64,000 nt of DNA from Fusarium oxysporum f. sp. lycopersici 4287 (lineage: Eukaryota > Ascomycota > Sordariomycetes > Hypocreales > Nectriaceae). A program made the translations under genes and the position numbers. Below the pieces are notes generated by a model that was not told the origin of the DNA, made no database searches, and was given only the letters and a program-made list of their open reading frames with translations. Positions 45,341 through 55,859 of this stretch are shown one piece after another (the stretch's first letter is position 1; each line of letters opens with the position of its first letter). The stretch is from NCBI RefSeq assembly GCF_000149955.1, contig NW_017264847.1, forward strand, positions 37,647 through 101,646. The letters run 5' to 3'.

Positions 45341-46717
45341 CTAAAGCCTGCTCGTATCATCCACGCTGCGCATTGGAGGCAACTCAATACCCTCCACATC
45401 AACGTAGCCATAGACCTCCGACTTATTGCCATCTTCCTCAAGTGCCTTCTCCCACTTGACTGTGCTTTCCTGGAATGCCTTGACCACATTGTCATCGGTT
45501 AGGTCCATTGGAGCCTGATCTCTTCCCAGCTGCCGGATTTGCGTTCCAGCTACCGTTTCCGTCAATCCATAATCTTGCCTGTCAATCTTCTGCATAACAG
45601 CACCTGTCGTGACTCTTCCAGCCAAGATATCCCTGGGAAGGTTGGGTTCAGCACAGAGGGTCCGGGCCAGCCCGATACCATCGACAACATCCAGAGCTTT
45701 TACCATTGCTTGAACGGTTAATAAGCCACCAGTGACGAAGACCTTGGTCCTTTCAAGCCTGGGAACGATAGCCTCAGCGAACTCGAGGAAAAAGGCCTCA
45801 CGTTTCTTAGTCGACTCGCGCTTGTGCTCGAAGGCCATGTCTTCATAAGTGCCTCCCGATAGCTCAACAAAGTCAAACTTGCACTCATGCTCGAGAAGCA
45901 CGCATAGCTCAACGCATTCATCTGGACTAAAGCCTTTGTCATCGAACTCCACCGAGTTGATCTTGATACCGAGGACAAAGCCAGTCGAGGCCGGAACACG
46001 GGTTCTAATGGCATCAACGATTTCAACTATAATGCGGGCACGATTGGCGATTGAGCCTCCGTACTCGTCGGTTCGGTGATTCGTCCTGCCCGACAAAAAT
46101 TGAGATAGTAGATACCCATGAGCCGCGTGAAGCTGAACACCATCGAAGCCGGCGCGATGGAGATACTCAGCAGAATGAGCAAATGCTTTGACAATGGTCA
46201 TGATCTCGTCGTGACTGGCAGCATGCGGCTTGGCGAACTTCATTCCCCATACTTCTTTATCGAGATGAATATCTGACGCTGAGACGGGGTCGGGCTGGAA
46301 CTTATCCTGGACCTGACGTCCGCCATGAGAAAGCTGGCCGAGCATTAGGCTCCCGTCATGGTTGCCCGCCTTAGCAAGACGCTGGTAGGCTTCGAATCGG
46401 GGCCCTTGGAAAGGAGCATCAGGCGGGATGATAAGGTTCCCTGCGCCTTCGATGTTGACGGCATCGACCATAAGATTTCCTGTCAAGATGATACCGACAC
46501 CGCCTCGGCCAAACCACTTATAAGCGTTAATGATTTCCGAAGTCGGTATGCCTCTTTTCCTGAGGTCCACAGGGTCCCATGAGCTCAGCCGTTCCGTCAT
46601 GGCCGCCTTCATAAATCTATTCTTGGCGGTTCGCATGGAGAAGGGAAGTTTCATTGGGCGACTTAATGCTGACGCATCCGAGACTGGGCTCGCCTCTCCA
46701 TGTCGTGGCTTTGTCAT
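45341..46717 (-). CDS. NADH:flavin oxidoreductase (Old Yellow Enzyme family)
   Basis: An FMN-dependent TIM-barrel ene-reductase/oxidase-type protein of 458 residues in one exon. The start is placed at the ATG of MTKPRHGEASPVSD; a longer frame to 46876 has no family similarity. Family blocks are KNRFMKAAMTE, GVGIILTGNLMV, LGQLSHGGRQ, AGFDGVQLHAAHGYLLSQFL (active-site His motif region), TDEYGGSIANRARI and VFVTGGLLT. Fungal OYE-like proteins reduce activated double bonds or, in the NADH oxidase branch, use other substrates; the specific substrate here is unknown. It shares the upstream region with the plus-strand NmrA-like gene. Confidence 0.9.
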   Translation of the reverse strand: MTKPRHGEASPVSDASALSRPMKLPFSMRTAKNRFMKAAMTERLSSWDPVDLRKRGIPTSEIINAYKWFGRGGVGIILTGNLMVDAVNIEGAGNLIIPPDAPFQGPRFEAYQRLAKAGNHDGSLMLGQLSHGGRQVQDKFQPDPVSASDIHLDKEVWGMKFAKPHAASHDEIMTIVKAFAHSAEYLHRAGFDGVQLHAAHGYLLSQFLSGRTNHRTDEYGGSIANRARIIVEIVDAIRTRVPASTGFVLGIKINSVEFDDKGFSPDECVELCVLLEHECKFDFVELSGGTYEDMAFEHKRESTKKREAFFLEFAEAIVPRLERTKVFVTGGLLTVQAMVKALDVVDGIGLARTLCAEPNLPRDILAGRVTTGAVMQKIDRQDYGLTETVAGTQIRQLGRDQAPMDLTDDNVVKAFQESTVKWEKALEEDGNKSEVYGYVDVEGIELPPMRSVDDTSRL

Positions 46718-47690
46718 TGCCTGTGGATTTTTTCCGTGGAATGAAACCTGAGGGTGAGTAGCTCTGGTTCGATCACAGCTATTGCAAAACGGGTCCGAGT
46801 ACACATCAAGGAGCTGCGACTTTAACTTGTCTAAATAGATGAATAGCAGTCCTACCCACTGGCCAGATAGGTACAAGTGACCTCTTTGAGCTTTGTTATT
46901 GTGCTAACCTTGTTACGTGAGCATCACTCTAAAAGTCACATTTTCAGTCTCAAATAGATCTACAGAGTACTCTGTTTTCCGATTACTAATTCATTTTACA
47001 TAACCCCTCGTTTCCCCTCTCTTTCTGCAGGCTCCTTACTCTTTAGAAATGTTAAACGAGATTCAACAAGAAATACGTCATCAAGCATTGCTAGCTTGGG
47101 GGCTCAATCTGTACTGTAACTTCTCAAAAGCGGATATCTAACATATTTACAGTATACAGCACCTCCAGACTGCCTTTCTGGGAACTTTTCCGAATCAACT
47201 AACTTGAGCCGTTAGCCCGTTGTCTGGGAGGACCAGGATGGAAAATGGGCATCGTCAAAGTCAAGCTAAATTAGTGGACTTGCCTAAAACGCACAAGACA
47301 CGAGCTAGTGAATGAGTAAAGTTCAAGAGCGCCAAGATATCGCCATGCAAACGAAACTCATTCTAGGAGTGGCCCGGCGATACATCGGGATCTTACGTGG
47401 GAGTCAGCAACCCCAGATTCCACTTTACACTCAATCTGTCGAGCACTTACTTCTCTGGGTATGATTGCGAATTGAAAGTCTACTGCCAGTATATATATCG
47501 ATAGTAAGCGAGTAGTTACGCGATTAATTAACCCTTGAAACTATTCACACCATCATTTTGGTTTTCTTGTCCGAGATTATACCTCATTTCATCCCGTTAC
47601 ATCCCTTTATCTCTTTCCCACTCTCATACACACGAGTGGAGATTTGATAGGTCCTTCTACCTCGCGTCTTGCATTCAATAGCACCTCAAG
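46718..47690. promoter_or_regulatory. Divergent promoter, OYE and NmrA-like genes
   Basis: A 973-bp region between two start codons facing away from each other. A pyrimidine-rich leader precedes the plus-strand start. No gene supported; specific sites were not assigned. Confidence 0.4.
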
Positions 47691-48734
47691 ATGGCATCGC
47701 TGCCAGATACGTGTAAAAGAATTATCGCTGTGGTAGGCGGATCAGGCAACATCGGCAGGCATGTTGTCGCCGCCATAAATGAAAGCACCGAGTTCCGGCC
47801 CCGAGTCACATCCCGAGACCCCACCTCGGGGAAAGCCCGTGAGCTTGCCGACAGTGGCATTGAAGTCGTCAAGGCCGACTCGTGGAATCCTCAAGAGCTT
47901 GATGCTGCGTTCAAGGGATGCTGGGGTCTATTTGTCAACACCAACTCGGATGACCTTAACTTTAAGAACGAGATCGGACCGCCAGAGTCGGAGCAGGGCC
48001 GCATAATCATTGACGCTGCTATTCGTCAGGGTGTCGAGCATTTCGTTTTTCAGAATTTGCCACCCGCCTCCAAGCTCACCAACGCCGAGGTCCCTATCCT
48101 CTCTTTTGACAACAAGCAAGTCATATCTGAGTACGCAAGGACCGCTGGCTTCAAGTCTACCACCGATGTCAACTTGGGCTGGGTCATGGAGGTCTTCTGG
48201 CTATCTACCTACATTGATGCCTTCGGCGGGCTCGCACGGAGAAAGGACGAAGAAGGCTTTCTATCTCTCAAGGTTCCTCTCATGGGCAACGACCCAGAGG
48301 TGGTGCCCTGGACTGCCGTAGAACATGACTATGGCGATGCTGTTCTGGGTGTCTTTGTCGATCCCGAGCCCTGGAATGGCAAGACGGTCTGGGCTGTTTC
48401 TCACCCTTGTGGCTTTAAGGAAGTTGTTGACTCCTACAACAGGGTCAGCGGTACCAAGCTTGCCCGCCGAGTAGTTCCTGAAGGTACTCTCAAGACCAAG
48501 ACCCCAGGAAAGACGAAGGAGGTCAATGGCCTTTTCGGCTTTTGTCACTATGTGAAGGGTAATTTTTGCGGAGGAAAGCCTGTAGACTTAACAGATATGA
48601 AAAAACTTAAGGCTATTGGCGCAAAGGCCCGAGGCCGCCATGGCAAGGATGCAGAGCTACAGTCGATTGAGGAATTTTGGGCAATGACTATTCCCCGGAA
48701 CCAGGACCTTCAAGAGTCTCAAACAAAACTATAA
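47691..48734 (+). CDS. NmrA-like family protein 3
   Basis: An intact single-exon NAD(P)-binding protein of 347 residues. The N-terminal IIAVVGGSGNIGRHVV is the nucleotide-binding motif, followed by WGLFVNTNSDD, GVEHFVFQNLPPASKL and DVNLGWVMEVFW, typical of NmrA-like regulators of the HSCARG type rather than of the isoflavone-reductase type seen twice elsewhere in the window. These proteins sense NADP/NADPH and may regulate GATA factors in nitrogen metabolism; some act as reductases. The regulatory role here is inferred from family knowledge. Confidence 0.88.
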   Translation: MASLPDTCKRIIAVVGGSGNIGRHVVAAINESTEFRPRVTSRDPTSGKARELADSGIEVVKADSWNPQELDAAFKGCWGLFVNTNSDDLNFKNEIGPPESEQGRIIIDAAIRQGVEHFVFQNLPPASKLTNAEVPILSFDNKQVISEYARTAGFKSTTDVNLGWVMEVFWLSTYIDAFGGLARRKDEEGFLSLKVPLMGNDPEVVPWTAVEHDYGDAVLGVFVDPEPWNGKTVWAVSHPCGFKEVVDSYNRVSGTKLARRVVPEGTLKTKTPGKTKEVNGLFGFCHYVKGNFCGGKPVDLTDMKKLKAIGAKARGRHGKDAELQSIEEFWAMTIPRNQDLQESQTKL

Positions 48735-49472
48735 CAAGGCAATAGGCCTACGGAAGCTTTGCAAGAATGTAAAGCCTCTAATAAATTAAAGTACAAGTAT
48801 CATCAAAGCGACTGAACGATTTCATCCTATTCTTTGGCCCGTAACCTTGCAGCAGTGAAAGCTTTCAGGGCTCTAAAGGCCCTCGCCGCCTGGTGATCCA
48901 CCGAGCCCCTGTAATGGTACTTTAAGACCGAATTCTTCGTGTCCCGTAGGTTTTTGACCCACTGAAGCAGGCCTCTAGGGCTTATTTAGTACTTGATCGA
49001 GAGCCGGCCCGTGCGAACTGAAACTCTGCTTGCGAAGACCATGAATCAAGGGTGATATGACCAAGACATGTTAACTTCAGCAAGGATTCAACAAGTCCTT
49101 ACGCGTATTTTGATTTGAATAGGAATTTTTATCTTGCACTGCATGCCTAGAAAGTTGCCGCTCGCAAGACAAATGGACCGCTGGACTGTAAGCAAAAGCT
49201 CTATTCACTCCATTTGTCCGTTTACCATTCCATCCGCTTTCCTCGCACTAAAAATCCGGGGAAAATCAACATCTGTCATAGTATATGATTCGAAAGTGTG
49301 CACAGCACTACTCAAAAAGGTTCACTTGATCAGCACTGCTTTTAGTCAAGACGTGCCATGGTACTACAAAGATATGTATTTTCTCTGCCACTGCACGCTT
49401 CATAATCTACACTACAGGGAATAGTTGAAACCCCATCTTAAACTGCGATATGTGAATTGCCATGTACGTCTT
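48735..49472. other. Convergent intergenic, no gene seen
   Basis: No supported gene. A 96-codon open frame at 49134-49424 lacks coding character. Confidence 0.4.
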
Positions 49473-51169
49473 TCATAGGGATGGGCGAGGTGCCGTCTTC
49501 GAATCAGCAATGATTAGCTCGGCCGCTCGCTCACCAATGCACAGAACTGTGATCATGGGGTTAATAGACACCATGCAAGGAAAGACACTAGCATCTGCGA
49601 CGCGAAGATTCTTGATGCCCTTGACATGAAGCGAAGCATCAACAACGGCCATCGCATCACGTTGGGTGTCACCCATTTTTGCCGTTCCGCATGGGTGATA
49701 GACCGTATTCGATACCTGTCGTCCGTACTCGCAGAGCTGGTCATCTGTGGTGATCATGGGACCAGGAGCAATCTCGCGCAAAAGATGCTTCCTGAAGGGC
49801 TCGGACTGCGCCATCTTGCGAGCCTGCTTCAGCATCCATAGGTTGCTGGCCTTATCGTAGCCCTTTTCATCGCTGAAATATCGCTGGTCAAGCGCTGGCT
49901 TCACCTTGGGGTCAGCAGATGTGAGGTAAAGTCGTCCAACAGAAGCAGGTCGAGGATTGTAGGGAATGCAGCAGAAGGCATTCTTGGGGGTTTCGTAGCC
50001 CATGGTCTTCGTGTAGAAGTCAAAAGGCACAGTGAACATGTGGAACATAGTGTCGATAGCATCGCCATCGTCGCCCTGAGCATTCTCGGGCTCACGTCTC
50101 AGTACCATGCATGCTTCGGAGCCCATGACTATCTTATCCTGCGGAACCTCGTCTTTGATCTCCCACATGTACATGCTCTCAACGTGATCCTGCAGGTTCT
50201 CGCCAACACCAGGAAGGTCCTGATGGACTTCAATGCCAAGTTTCTCAAGCTGCTGACGGTTACCCAGGCCCGAAAGCATCATAAGACGGGGTGTGTCAAC
50301 GGCTCCAGCACATAAAATGACTTCTTTTCTCGCGTAAATGTCATGTGTGGTGCCAGCGTCAGTGGTAGCTCGGACGCCAACTGCGGTCTGATCTTTGACA
50401 TGTATCTTAGAAGTCCACGTTTTGTGCAGAATAGTAAGGTTCGGTCTGAACTCATCGCCTCGCAAAATTGGATGAATGTACGCAACACTGGCGCTGCTTC
50501 GGTGGTTGTTGTCGGGAGTATAGGTGCAGCTAACGTAGCCAGTCCCGGGGGTCAAACGGCCGTCACGAATGATCTGCTTATTGAAATCTTCAACTTTGGG
50601 AACATTGAAGAGCTTGGAGCACGACTCGATCCAATCTTTGGTGATCTGACTTCGCTGGTCCTCCGCGATAGGTACGACGTTGTTGCGGAGCTTCTTGAAA
50701 AGACGGACCATTTCGGCATGAGTCCAGCCATCGGCGCCCATCTTCTGCCACTTCTTCATGTCCATGTCAAAGGGCACAAATGAGATACCTCCGTTGTGAC
50801 TCGAACAACCTCCGAGCATCTTGGCTCTGGAGTGGATGATGTTACTGTTACCTTTAATAGTTGGTGGTCAGTAAATGGTACGGGCCACAGCGTCGTCCTG
50901 GTTCACAGGGCACATTAACTAAACTTACCGAATGGCTGAGGAACCGAACTGTAGCCATAGTCATAGTCTTCAGCTCCCCAGAGGTCGAGAAGGCATTTCA
51001 AATTCAGGATGGTCTCATTTTTGAAGTCATTGGCGCCTCCTTCAATGAGAAGAATCTCGGCGTATGGGAGCTTCTCTGCGAGTCGACTAGCAATGACGCA
51101 GCCGGCAGTACCGCCGCCGACAACAACATAATCGTAGTTGGTTTCGTCTAGCTTCTCAACGACGGTCAT
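49473..51169 (-). CDS. GMC oxidoreductase, choline-dehydrogenase-like
   Basis: An FAD-dependent glucose-methanol-choline family alcohol oxidoreductase of 539 residues. Exon 1 is 51169-50929, a 77-bp intron spans 50928-50852, and exon 2 is 50851-49473. The spliced junction GNSNIIHSRAKMLGGCSSHNG restores the conserved FAD-loop block. The N-terminus has YDYVVVGGGTAGCVIASRL; later come GVGENLQDHVESMYMWE and HPCGTAKMGD with the active-site His context, ending in NPMITVLCIGERAAELI. No signal peptide is seen, so it is probably intracellular. The substrate is probably an alcohol or amino alcohol, but sequence does not prove choline. It is divergent from the second Zn2Cys6 gene, its likely regulator. 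Confidence 0.9.
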
Positions 51170-52154
51170 ATTGATTGTGCTTGGCCTGGATCAAGAGCCA
51201 AATTTTGAGTAGCAGTGAATGAGGTTGATAGATTCAGAGGATTGAAGAGAAATGACAATTCGAGACACAGGAAGAAAGGTTCTATTTAAGCCGGCTACAG
51301 ATATGTTTGCAGATGCTGTCTATAGGCCTGAGCATCCTTGAGTGGCGAGCCATAAATGAGATGGGGATCAATCCAGTTTCCCATATGAGCCTCAAACCGA
51401 AAAATGCTGGGGTAATCTCCTTGACTTACTTGATGGGGACAGGTACCGATCGGTTCTGATATGTCCCAACCGATACCTCATACAATTTCCCCATATTTCC
51501 TGGATGGCCTGTTTTTCAGGACGGAGTCAACTTGGCATAGCAATCTTTAGGGTGGAATCTGGCCCTCCAAACTCGTTTGGAGTTTCGGGGTGGGGGGCAT
51601 CGGTGTCTTCTCCACACGCTTCGAGCAGGGATGTCACCTTCGTTCATTTGCCCAATTAGGCAAGAGTTCTGCTCTCGGGATGTGGCGGGGGACTCTCGCT
51701 CGTTGTAGGTCCGTGGGAGTCACACAGAGTGTCAATCGTGATCGTCATAGTGGCTTCTTAGTTCTGCACACACGTGCTAGCCTGTTCAAGGTGGCATAAT
51801 TTTGCTACTGGCTCTGACTGTGCCAAGACTCATGGTGGGCATGACCATTGTTGTAGTTACACGTTGATTTGCCTCTTCATCTTCTGTCCATGCTTGGAAA
51901 GACATCACTAAAGGGAATAGGAAAGGATGCGGGGAACCCTAGCTAAGTATGTACAGCAATTACTAACACCAGTAATTTAGTGGGCATGGTCCACCTACAG
52001 TAGATACTGCTGTTATATTGCAGCCCTTGCGCCCTCTTTGCCCTGTACTGTAATCTCACGTATCCACCAACATCCCTTCTATGGCACCTGGTGCTGGCGG
52101 CTTCTGCCAGAATCGCAACATCTTCACTCAGAAATTCAATGCATTTATTTCCTC
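51170..52154. promoter_or_regulatory. Divergent promoter, GMC gene and regulator
   Basis: A 985-bp region between the GMC start and the Zn2Cys6 start. No coding frame is supported. The layout suggests that the regulator controls the GMC gene and itself. Confidence 0.4.
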
Positions 52155-53732
52155 ATGAAGTCCATGCAGATCAGATTTCGGATTCGTAACGAACCTCTGT
52201 CGACCAGTACCAAGACCAGCACCAGCACCAAGACCAGCACCAAGACCAGCACCAGCACCAGCCATCACGAGGTTGAGCACGACTCCTCGATAAATACAAA
52301 TACTATCCAGGGCAGAGGCAGGCACCAAGCAAGAAGTCGATTCGGATGCACAGAATGCAAGCAGAGACATGTAAAATGCGACGAAGCATACCCTGTCTGC
52401 ACACGGTGCCGGAAACGCGGCTCAATCTGTAAATCCGCTCCTCGACTTAGAAGATGGCAAAACGAAGGACCATGGACAAAGCTTCGCAGCCGCTCTTCCC
52501 TGCCCTCCTCAGAACGGCTTATGGACATTTCGGACACAAATAGCAAGTCCTTGCTCCGCTACTGGCTGGAAAAAGCTAGCCAAATCATGGTCATTGACCC
52601 TGATGACAATCCGCTCTCATTTCCAATCCTTGAATATGTTGAACAATGTCCCAGTCTCAAGCACGCTCTGCAGAGTGTCGGCGCGGCTCATAGGAACTTT
52701 TTCGATCCTCAGCAGCTATCAAAATGTTTGGAGGAGAGACACTCAGCGCTCCAGCTAATCATCAACGACCTTTCGTGTCCTGGCGACAACCTCTTCCCCC
52801 TCTTCTTGACTATCCTACTTGTTGGTTTGTCAACGGCTTGGACTAACCCTCCGACGGCTGATTTCGGTGAGGAACATCTTAGTGGAGCGCGCGCACTGGT
52901 TGACACCCTTTTGCACGACTATTCAACTCAGCAAAAACGACCTTCCTACTTTACTTTCGTCGTTGGGGCATACCTGTATTGGGACATGTCTACAGCCTTT
53001 CTCGTTCCCAGTCAAGTTCAAGCACCATTAAACACGAACCAGATATACACTGCCATCCTGGATATCGGCCAAGAATATCATCCGTTTGGTGGTTACACGA
53101 CAGAAATTTTCTATCTTCTCGGCAACGTCGGTCGTTATTGTCGGTCGGTAGTGGAAACTGGTATTCGTGACGAGTCAATTGAGATAGTTTTGGAAGAGGA
53201 GATGGAGAAGTGGCAGCCCAATTACGAAAGCCCACAGTTGGGGGTTATAGGCGATGCGTTTAGGTCTCACGGACTCATCAGCCTTGCCGCCATCTGTTTC
53301 CGACGTCGTCGTTACAGCGATACAATAGAGGACAGGCTTTTGCCTGCCTTGCTGAACACAGAAGCAGAGGGCATCGCTCAATGGTGGCAAAACATATGGA
53401 CATCATTTGCCAACGATGATCTCGAGGCCAATATCAGATCACGAGCCTTGGCCGTCGTACGAGACCTTACTTCAATTCCCTCCAGCCACGCCTGCACCAA
53501 TCTGCAGGCGATACCACTCTTTACTGCAGCATCTGAACTTGTTAGAGAATATGAGAAGGAGAGGGACCTGGCGGTCCAGCGGTTTAAGGAGCTGTACTCA
53601 CTGAATCATCTGCGGGCCAACTTGACAGCCCTTGAGATACTCCCAGAAATATGGAGACGACACGACGCGGGCGAGATGATCAGCTGGATGGAGGTTATGA
53701 TGGAGAAGGGATGGAATATCATGCTGGGGTAA
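52155..53732 (+). CDS. Zn2Cys6 transcription factor 2
   Basis: An intact single-exon binuclear zinc-cluster regulator of 525 residues, nuclear by family. I start it at the ATG of MKSMQIRF at 52155; a longer upstream frame lacks similarity. A low-complexity Ser/Thr/Lys stretch precedes the zinc cluster CTECKQRHVKCDEAYPVCTRC. The fungal-specific regulatory region follows (YWLEKASQIMVIDPDDNPLSFPIL, GARALVDTLLHDY, VVGAYLYWDMSTAF) and ends in EMISWMEVMMEKGWNIMLG. It is a clear paralogue of the gene at 31633-33441. Both lie next to a GMC gene, one intact and one decayed. Confidence 0.88.
   Translation: MKSMQIRFRIRNEPLSTSTKTSTSTKTSTKTSTSTSHHEVEHDSSINTNTIQGRGRHQARSRFGCTECKQRHVKCDEAYPVCTRCRKRGSICKSAPRLRRWQNEGPWTKLRSRSSLPSSERLMDISDTNSKSLLRYWLEKASQIMVIDPDDNPLSFPILEYVEQCPSLKHALQSVGAAHRNFFDPQQLSKCLEERHSALQLIINDLSCPGDNLFPLFLTILLVGLSTAWTNPPTADFGEEHLSGARALVDTLLHDYSTQQKRPSYFTFVVGAYLYWDMSTAFLVPSQVQAPLNTNQIYTAILDIGQEYHPFGGYTTEIFYLLGNVGRYCRSVVETGIRDESIEIVLEEEMEKWQPNYESPQLGVIGDAFRSHGLISLAAICFRRRRYSDTIEDRLLPALLNTEAEGIAQWWQNIWTSFANDDLEANIRSRALAVVRDLTSIPSSHACTNLQAIPLFTAASELVREYEKERDLAVQRFKELYSLNHLRANLTALEILPEIWRRHDAGEMISWMEVMMEKGWNIMLG
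52201..52262. repeat. Minisatellite coding Ser-Thr/Lys-Thr repeat
   Basis: ACCAGC and ACCAAG hexamers alternate, encoding STSTKTSTSTKTSTKTSTST near the N-terminus of the regulator. The repeat is likely length-variable between strains. Confidence 0.8.
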
Positions 53733-53736
53733 ATGC

Positions 53737-53778
53737 CGATACCCTTTCGCTGTACCGCGATACCCTTTCGCTGTACCG
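53737..53778. repeat. 21-bp exact tandem duplication after the regulator
   Basis: A 21-bp unit (CGATACCCTTTCGCTGTACC plus G) is present twice without spacing, at 53737-53757 and 53758-53778, directly behind the stop of the second Zn2Cys6 gene. Confidence 0.9.
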
Positions 53779-54318
53779 TATTGTTTAGTTGTTTATCAAG
53801 TCATCATCAGTAGGGTGGTTGAAAGATTGAATCAGTCGGGATAGGTACATCGTATGGATAGAGCGAGCAGATTCAACGAGGGGGTCACACCTTAAGTATA
53901 AATTGACTATCAGTTAACCGCGCAAGCTCCCTTCAAGTAGATTTGTTCCAATTGACTCCATCTTGGCAAGGATCAATGCCCCGAAGCCATTGATGAGATA
54001 TACCGGCTACATTTCGGCAATCTTTTTAAATTTAACCCAAAAATAAGCTAAGCCGACAAAAGTTCGTTCGAAAACAATTCCCTGATTTGGCTCTGATGCG
54101 AGGGGCCAGTGGAGCCTCGGCCAAGTCCGCCTCATGGCTTTTTAGCTCAGTTGGACCACTTTGCGACCAGCCATTGAAGGGATCTGGATTTGGAGGTCAA
54201 AAGTAGACTTTTACCCGCCGTGATCCTTGCGGCGTAGAGTTCTTCAGCATTCATCTGCCACTGAAGTCGAGTTCTGATCCACTAGACTTTGTTTACCCTC
54301 AATCAAACGCTCATCAAC
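53779..54318. other. Intergenic upstream of FAD oxidoreductase
   Basis: No gene supported; it contains the leader of the FAD-dependent oxidoreductase. Confidence 0.4.
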
Positions 54319-55859
54319 ATGTCGGATTCAGCCTCTCCCTCGCCTAACGGCATGAGCTCTTTTTGGAGGCGCCAGGTCGGAGAAATCGATAATCATCGCT
54401 CTACAAGGGATCTCCCAGCCCAATGCGACATTGTAATAATCGGCGCTGGATACTCTGGAGCAGCTTTGGTTACACACATATTGTCCAAATGTGCGGACAA
54501 AATGCCATCAATTCTGGTCTTGGAAGCGAGACAACTCTGCTCGGGAGCAACTGGTCGAAATGGCAAGTCCCGAATGTCAGATCCACTTGCAAGGAGCTTC
54601 TGATAACAAATCGTCTAGGAGGACATCTCAAGCCGGACTCATACAACGCAATATCGAGACTGGCAAACGAGTATGGCGTCGAAGCTGCAGCCGAGGTTGC
54701 TAACTTCGAATACGCCAATGTCGAAGCAGTAGCCAGATTTATCCGCGATGAAAAAGTCGACTGCGATTTCGTACTTACACGGGCCATCGACGTGCAATTT
54801 TCCGACCGACACCAGGATAAACTAGAAGCCGGTTATAAGTCACTACTGGAGAATGGCATTGAGGCGACTGAGCGCACATATTGCGCACCGAGAGAATATG
54901 CGGAGAAGGTAAACCTATTTCCACCTAATCAAAACTCATGAGATTTACGACTGACGGGATGGAAGCTCTCCGGTATCAAAGGAGCCAAGGGTTGCTTCAG
55001 TTATACTGCCGGTCACCTATGGCCGTACAAGCTCATCCACCACATGCTCGAAAAAGCTATTGCGAAGGGCGTTAATCTCCAGACAAACACACCTGTGCAA
55101 ATGGTGTCCTCGGAACGAGATGAAAACGAACTTTGGACTATTACTACAGGTCGAGGAGTAGTCAAAGCAAGACAGGTAATTATGGCAACGAATGCATATA
55201 CTGCAGCTCTTCTTCCTGAGTATGATGGCAAGATCATCCCTTATAGGGCTATTTGCAGTCGTATTGTAAGTCCAGGAAGACCGCCACTACTTACAAACTC
55301 ATATGCACTGCGCTTTAACGAGTGGGACTTTGACTATCTAATCCCACGGCCCGACGGAAGCATCATTGTCGGCGGCGCTCGCCAGACATACATCAAACAC
55401 CTGGAAGATTGGTATAAGAATGCTGATGACAGCGACCTTATTGATCGGGCTCGCCATTACTTCGATGGGTATATGCAACGCCATTTCCACGGCTGGGAAA
55501 ACAGCGGCGCGTACGTTGACGATATTTGGACAGGAAGTACGTCTCCGCCTCCAATGCCTCTCTGCAAATTCTAGCTAATCCTCACAGTCATGGGATACTC
55601 TTCTGATCGACTACCGCGGGTTGGGCCAATCCCCGACCGCCCTGGCATGTTTATCATGGGAGGCTTCACAGGTCATGGCATGCCGCAGGTGTTTCTCTGC
55701 GCAAACGGCATGACTGACATGATCCTCGGCGATAAGAAATTCAGTGATTGCGGGATACCTAGAGTCTTTGAGGAAACCAAGACTCGACTTCAAGACAAGA
55801 GGGATAGAGTCTTGGAGTTGTATCGTGAGCCATTGAACACGTTCGACTCCAAACTGTGA
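54319..55859 (+). CDS. FAD-dependent oxidoreductase (DAO/GlpO fold)
   Basis: An FAD-dependent amine/amino-acid-oxidase-like protein of the DAO family, 458 residues. Four exons: 54319-54562, 54619-54908, 54966-55536 and 55588-55859. The first intron uses a GC donor (GCAAGT) and an AG acceptor; splicing restores CSGATGRNGGHLKPD, a highly conserved family block, so the GC-AG assignment is strong. The FAD motif is DIVIIGAGYSGAA (GxGxxG at 42-47). Later blocks are GCFSYTAGHLWPYKL, VIMATNAY, PYRAICSRIVSP and the C-terminal FIMGGFTGHGMPQVF. No signal or membrane segment is seen. Its substrate is unknown; amines or secondary amino acids are typical. It stands next to the GMC/regulator pair. Confidence 0.88.

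Noticed and set aside
49134..49424. 96-codon plus-strand frame in the intergenic region
   Set aside because: Composition unlike neighbouring genes and no motif.
54125..54185. tRNA-like phrase TTTTTAGCTCAGTTGG
   Set aside because: It resembles a D-arm only; no acceptor stem, anticodon arm or T-arm pairing follows.
36936..55859. Secondary-metabolite biosynthetic cluster
   Set aside because: No polyketide synthase, peptide synthetase, terpene cyclase or prenyltransferase backbone gene is present.
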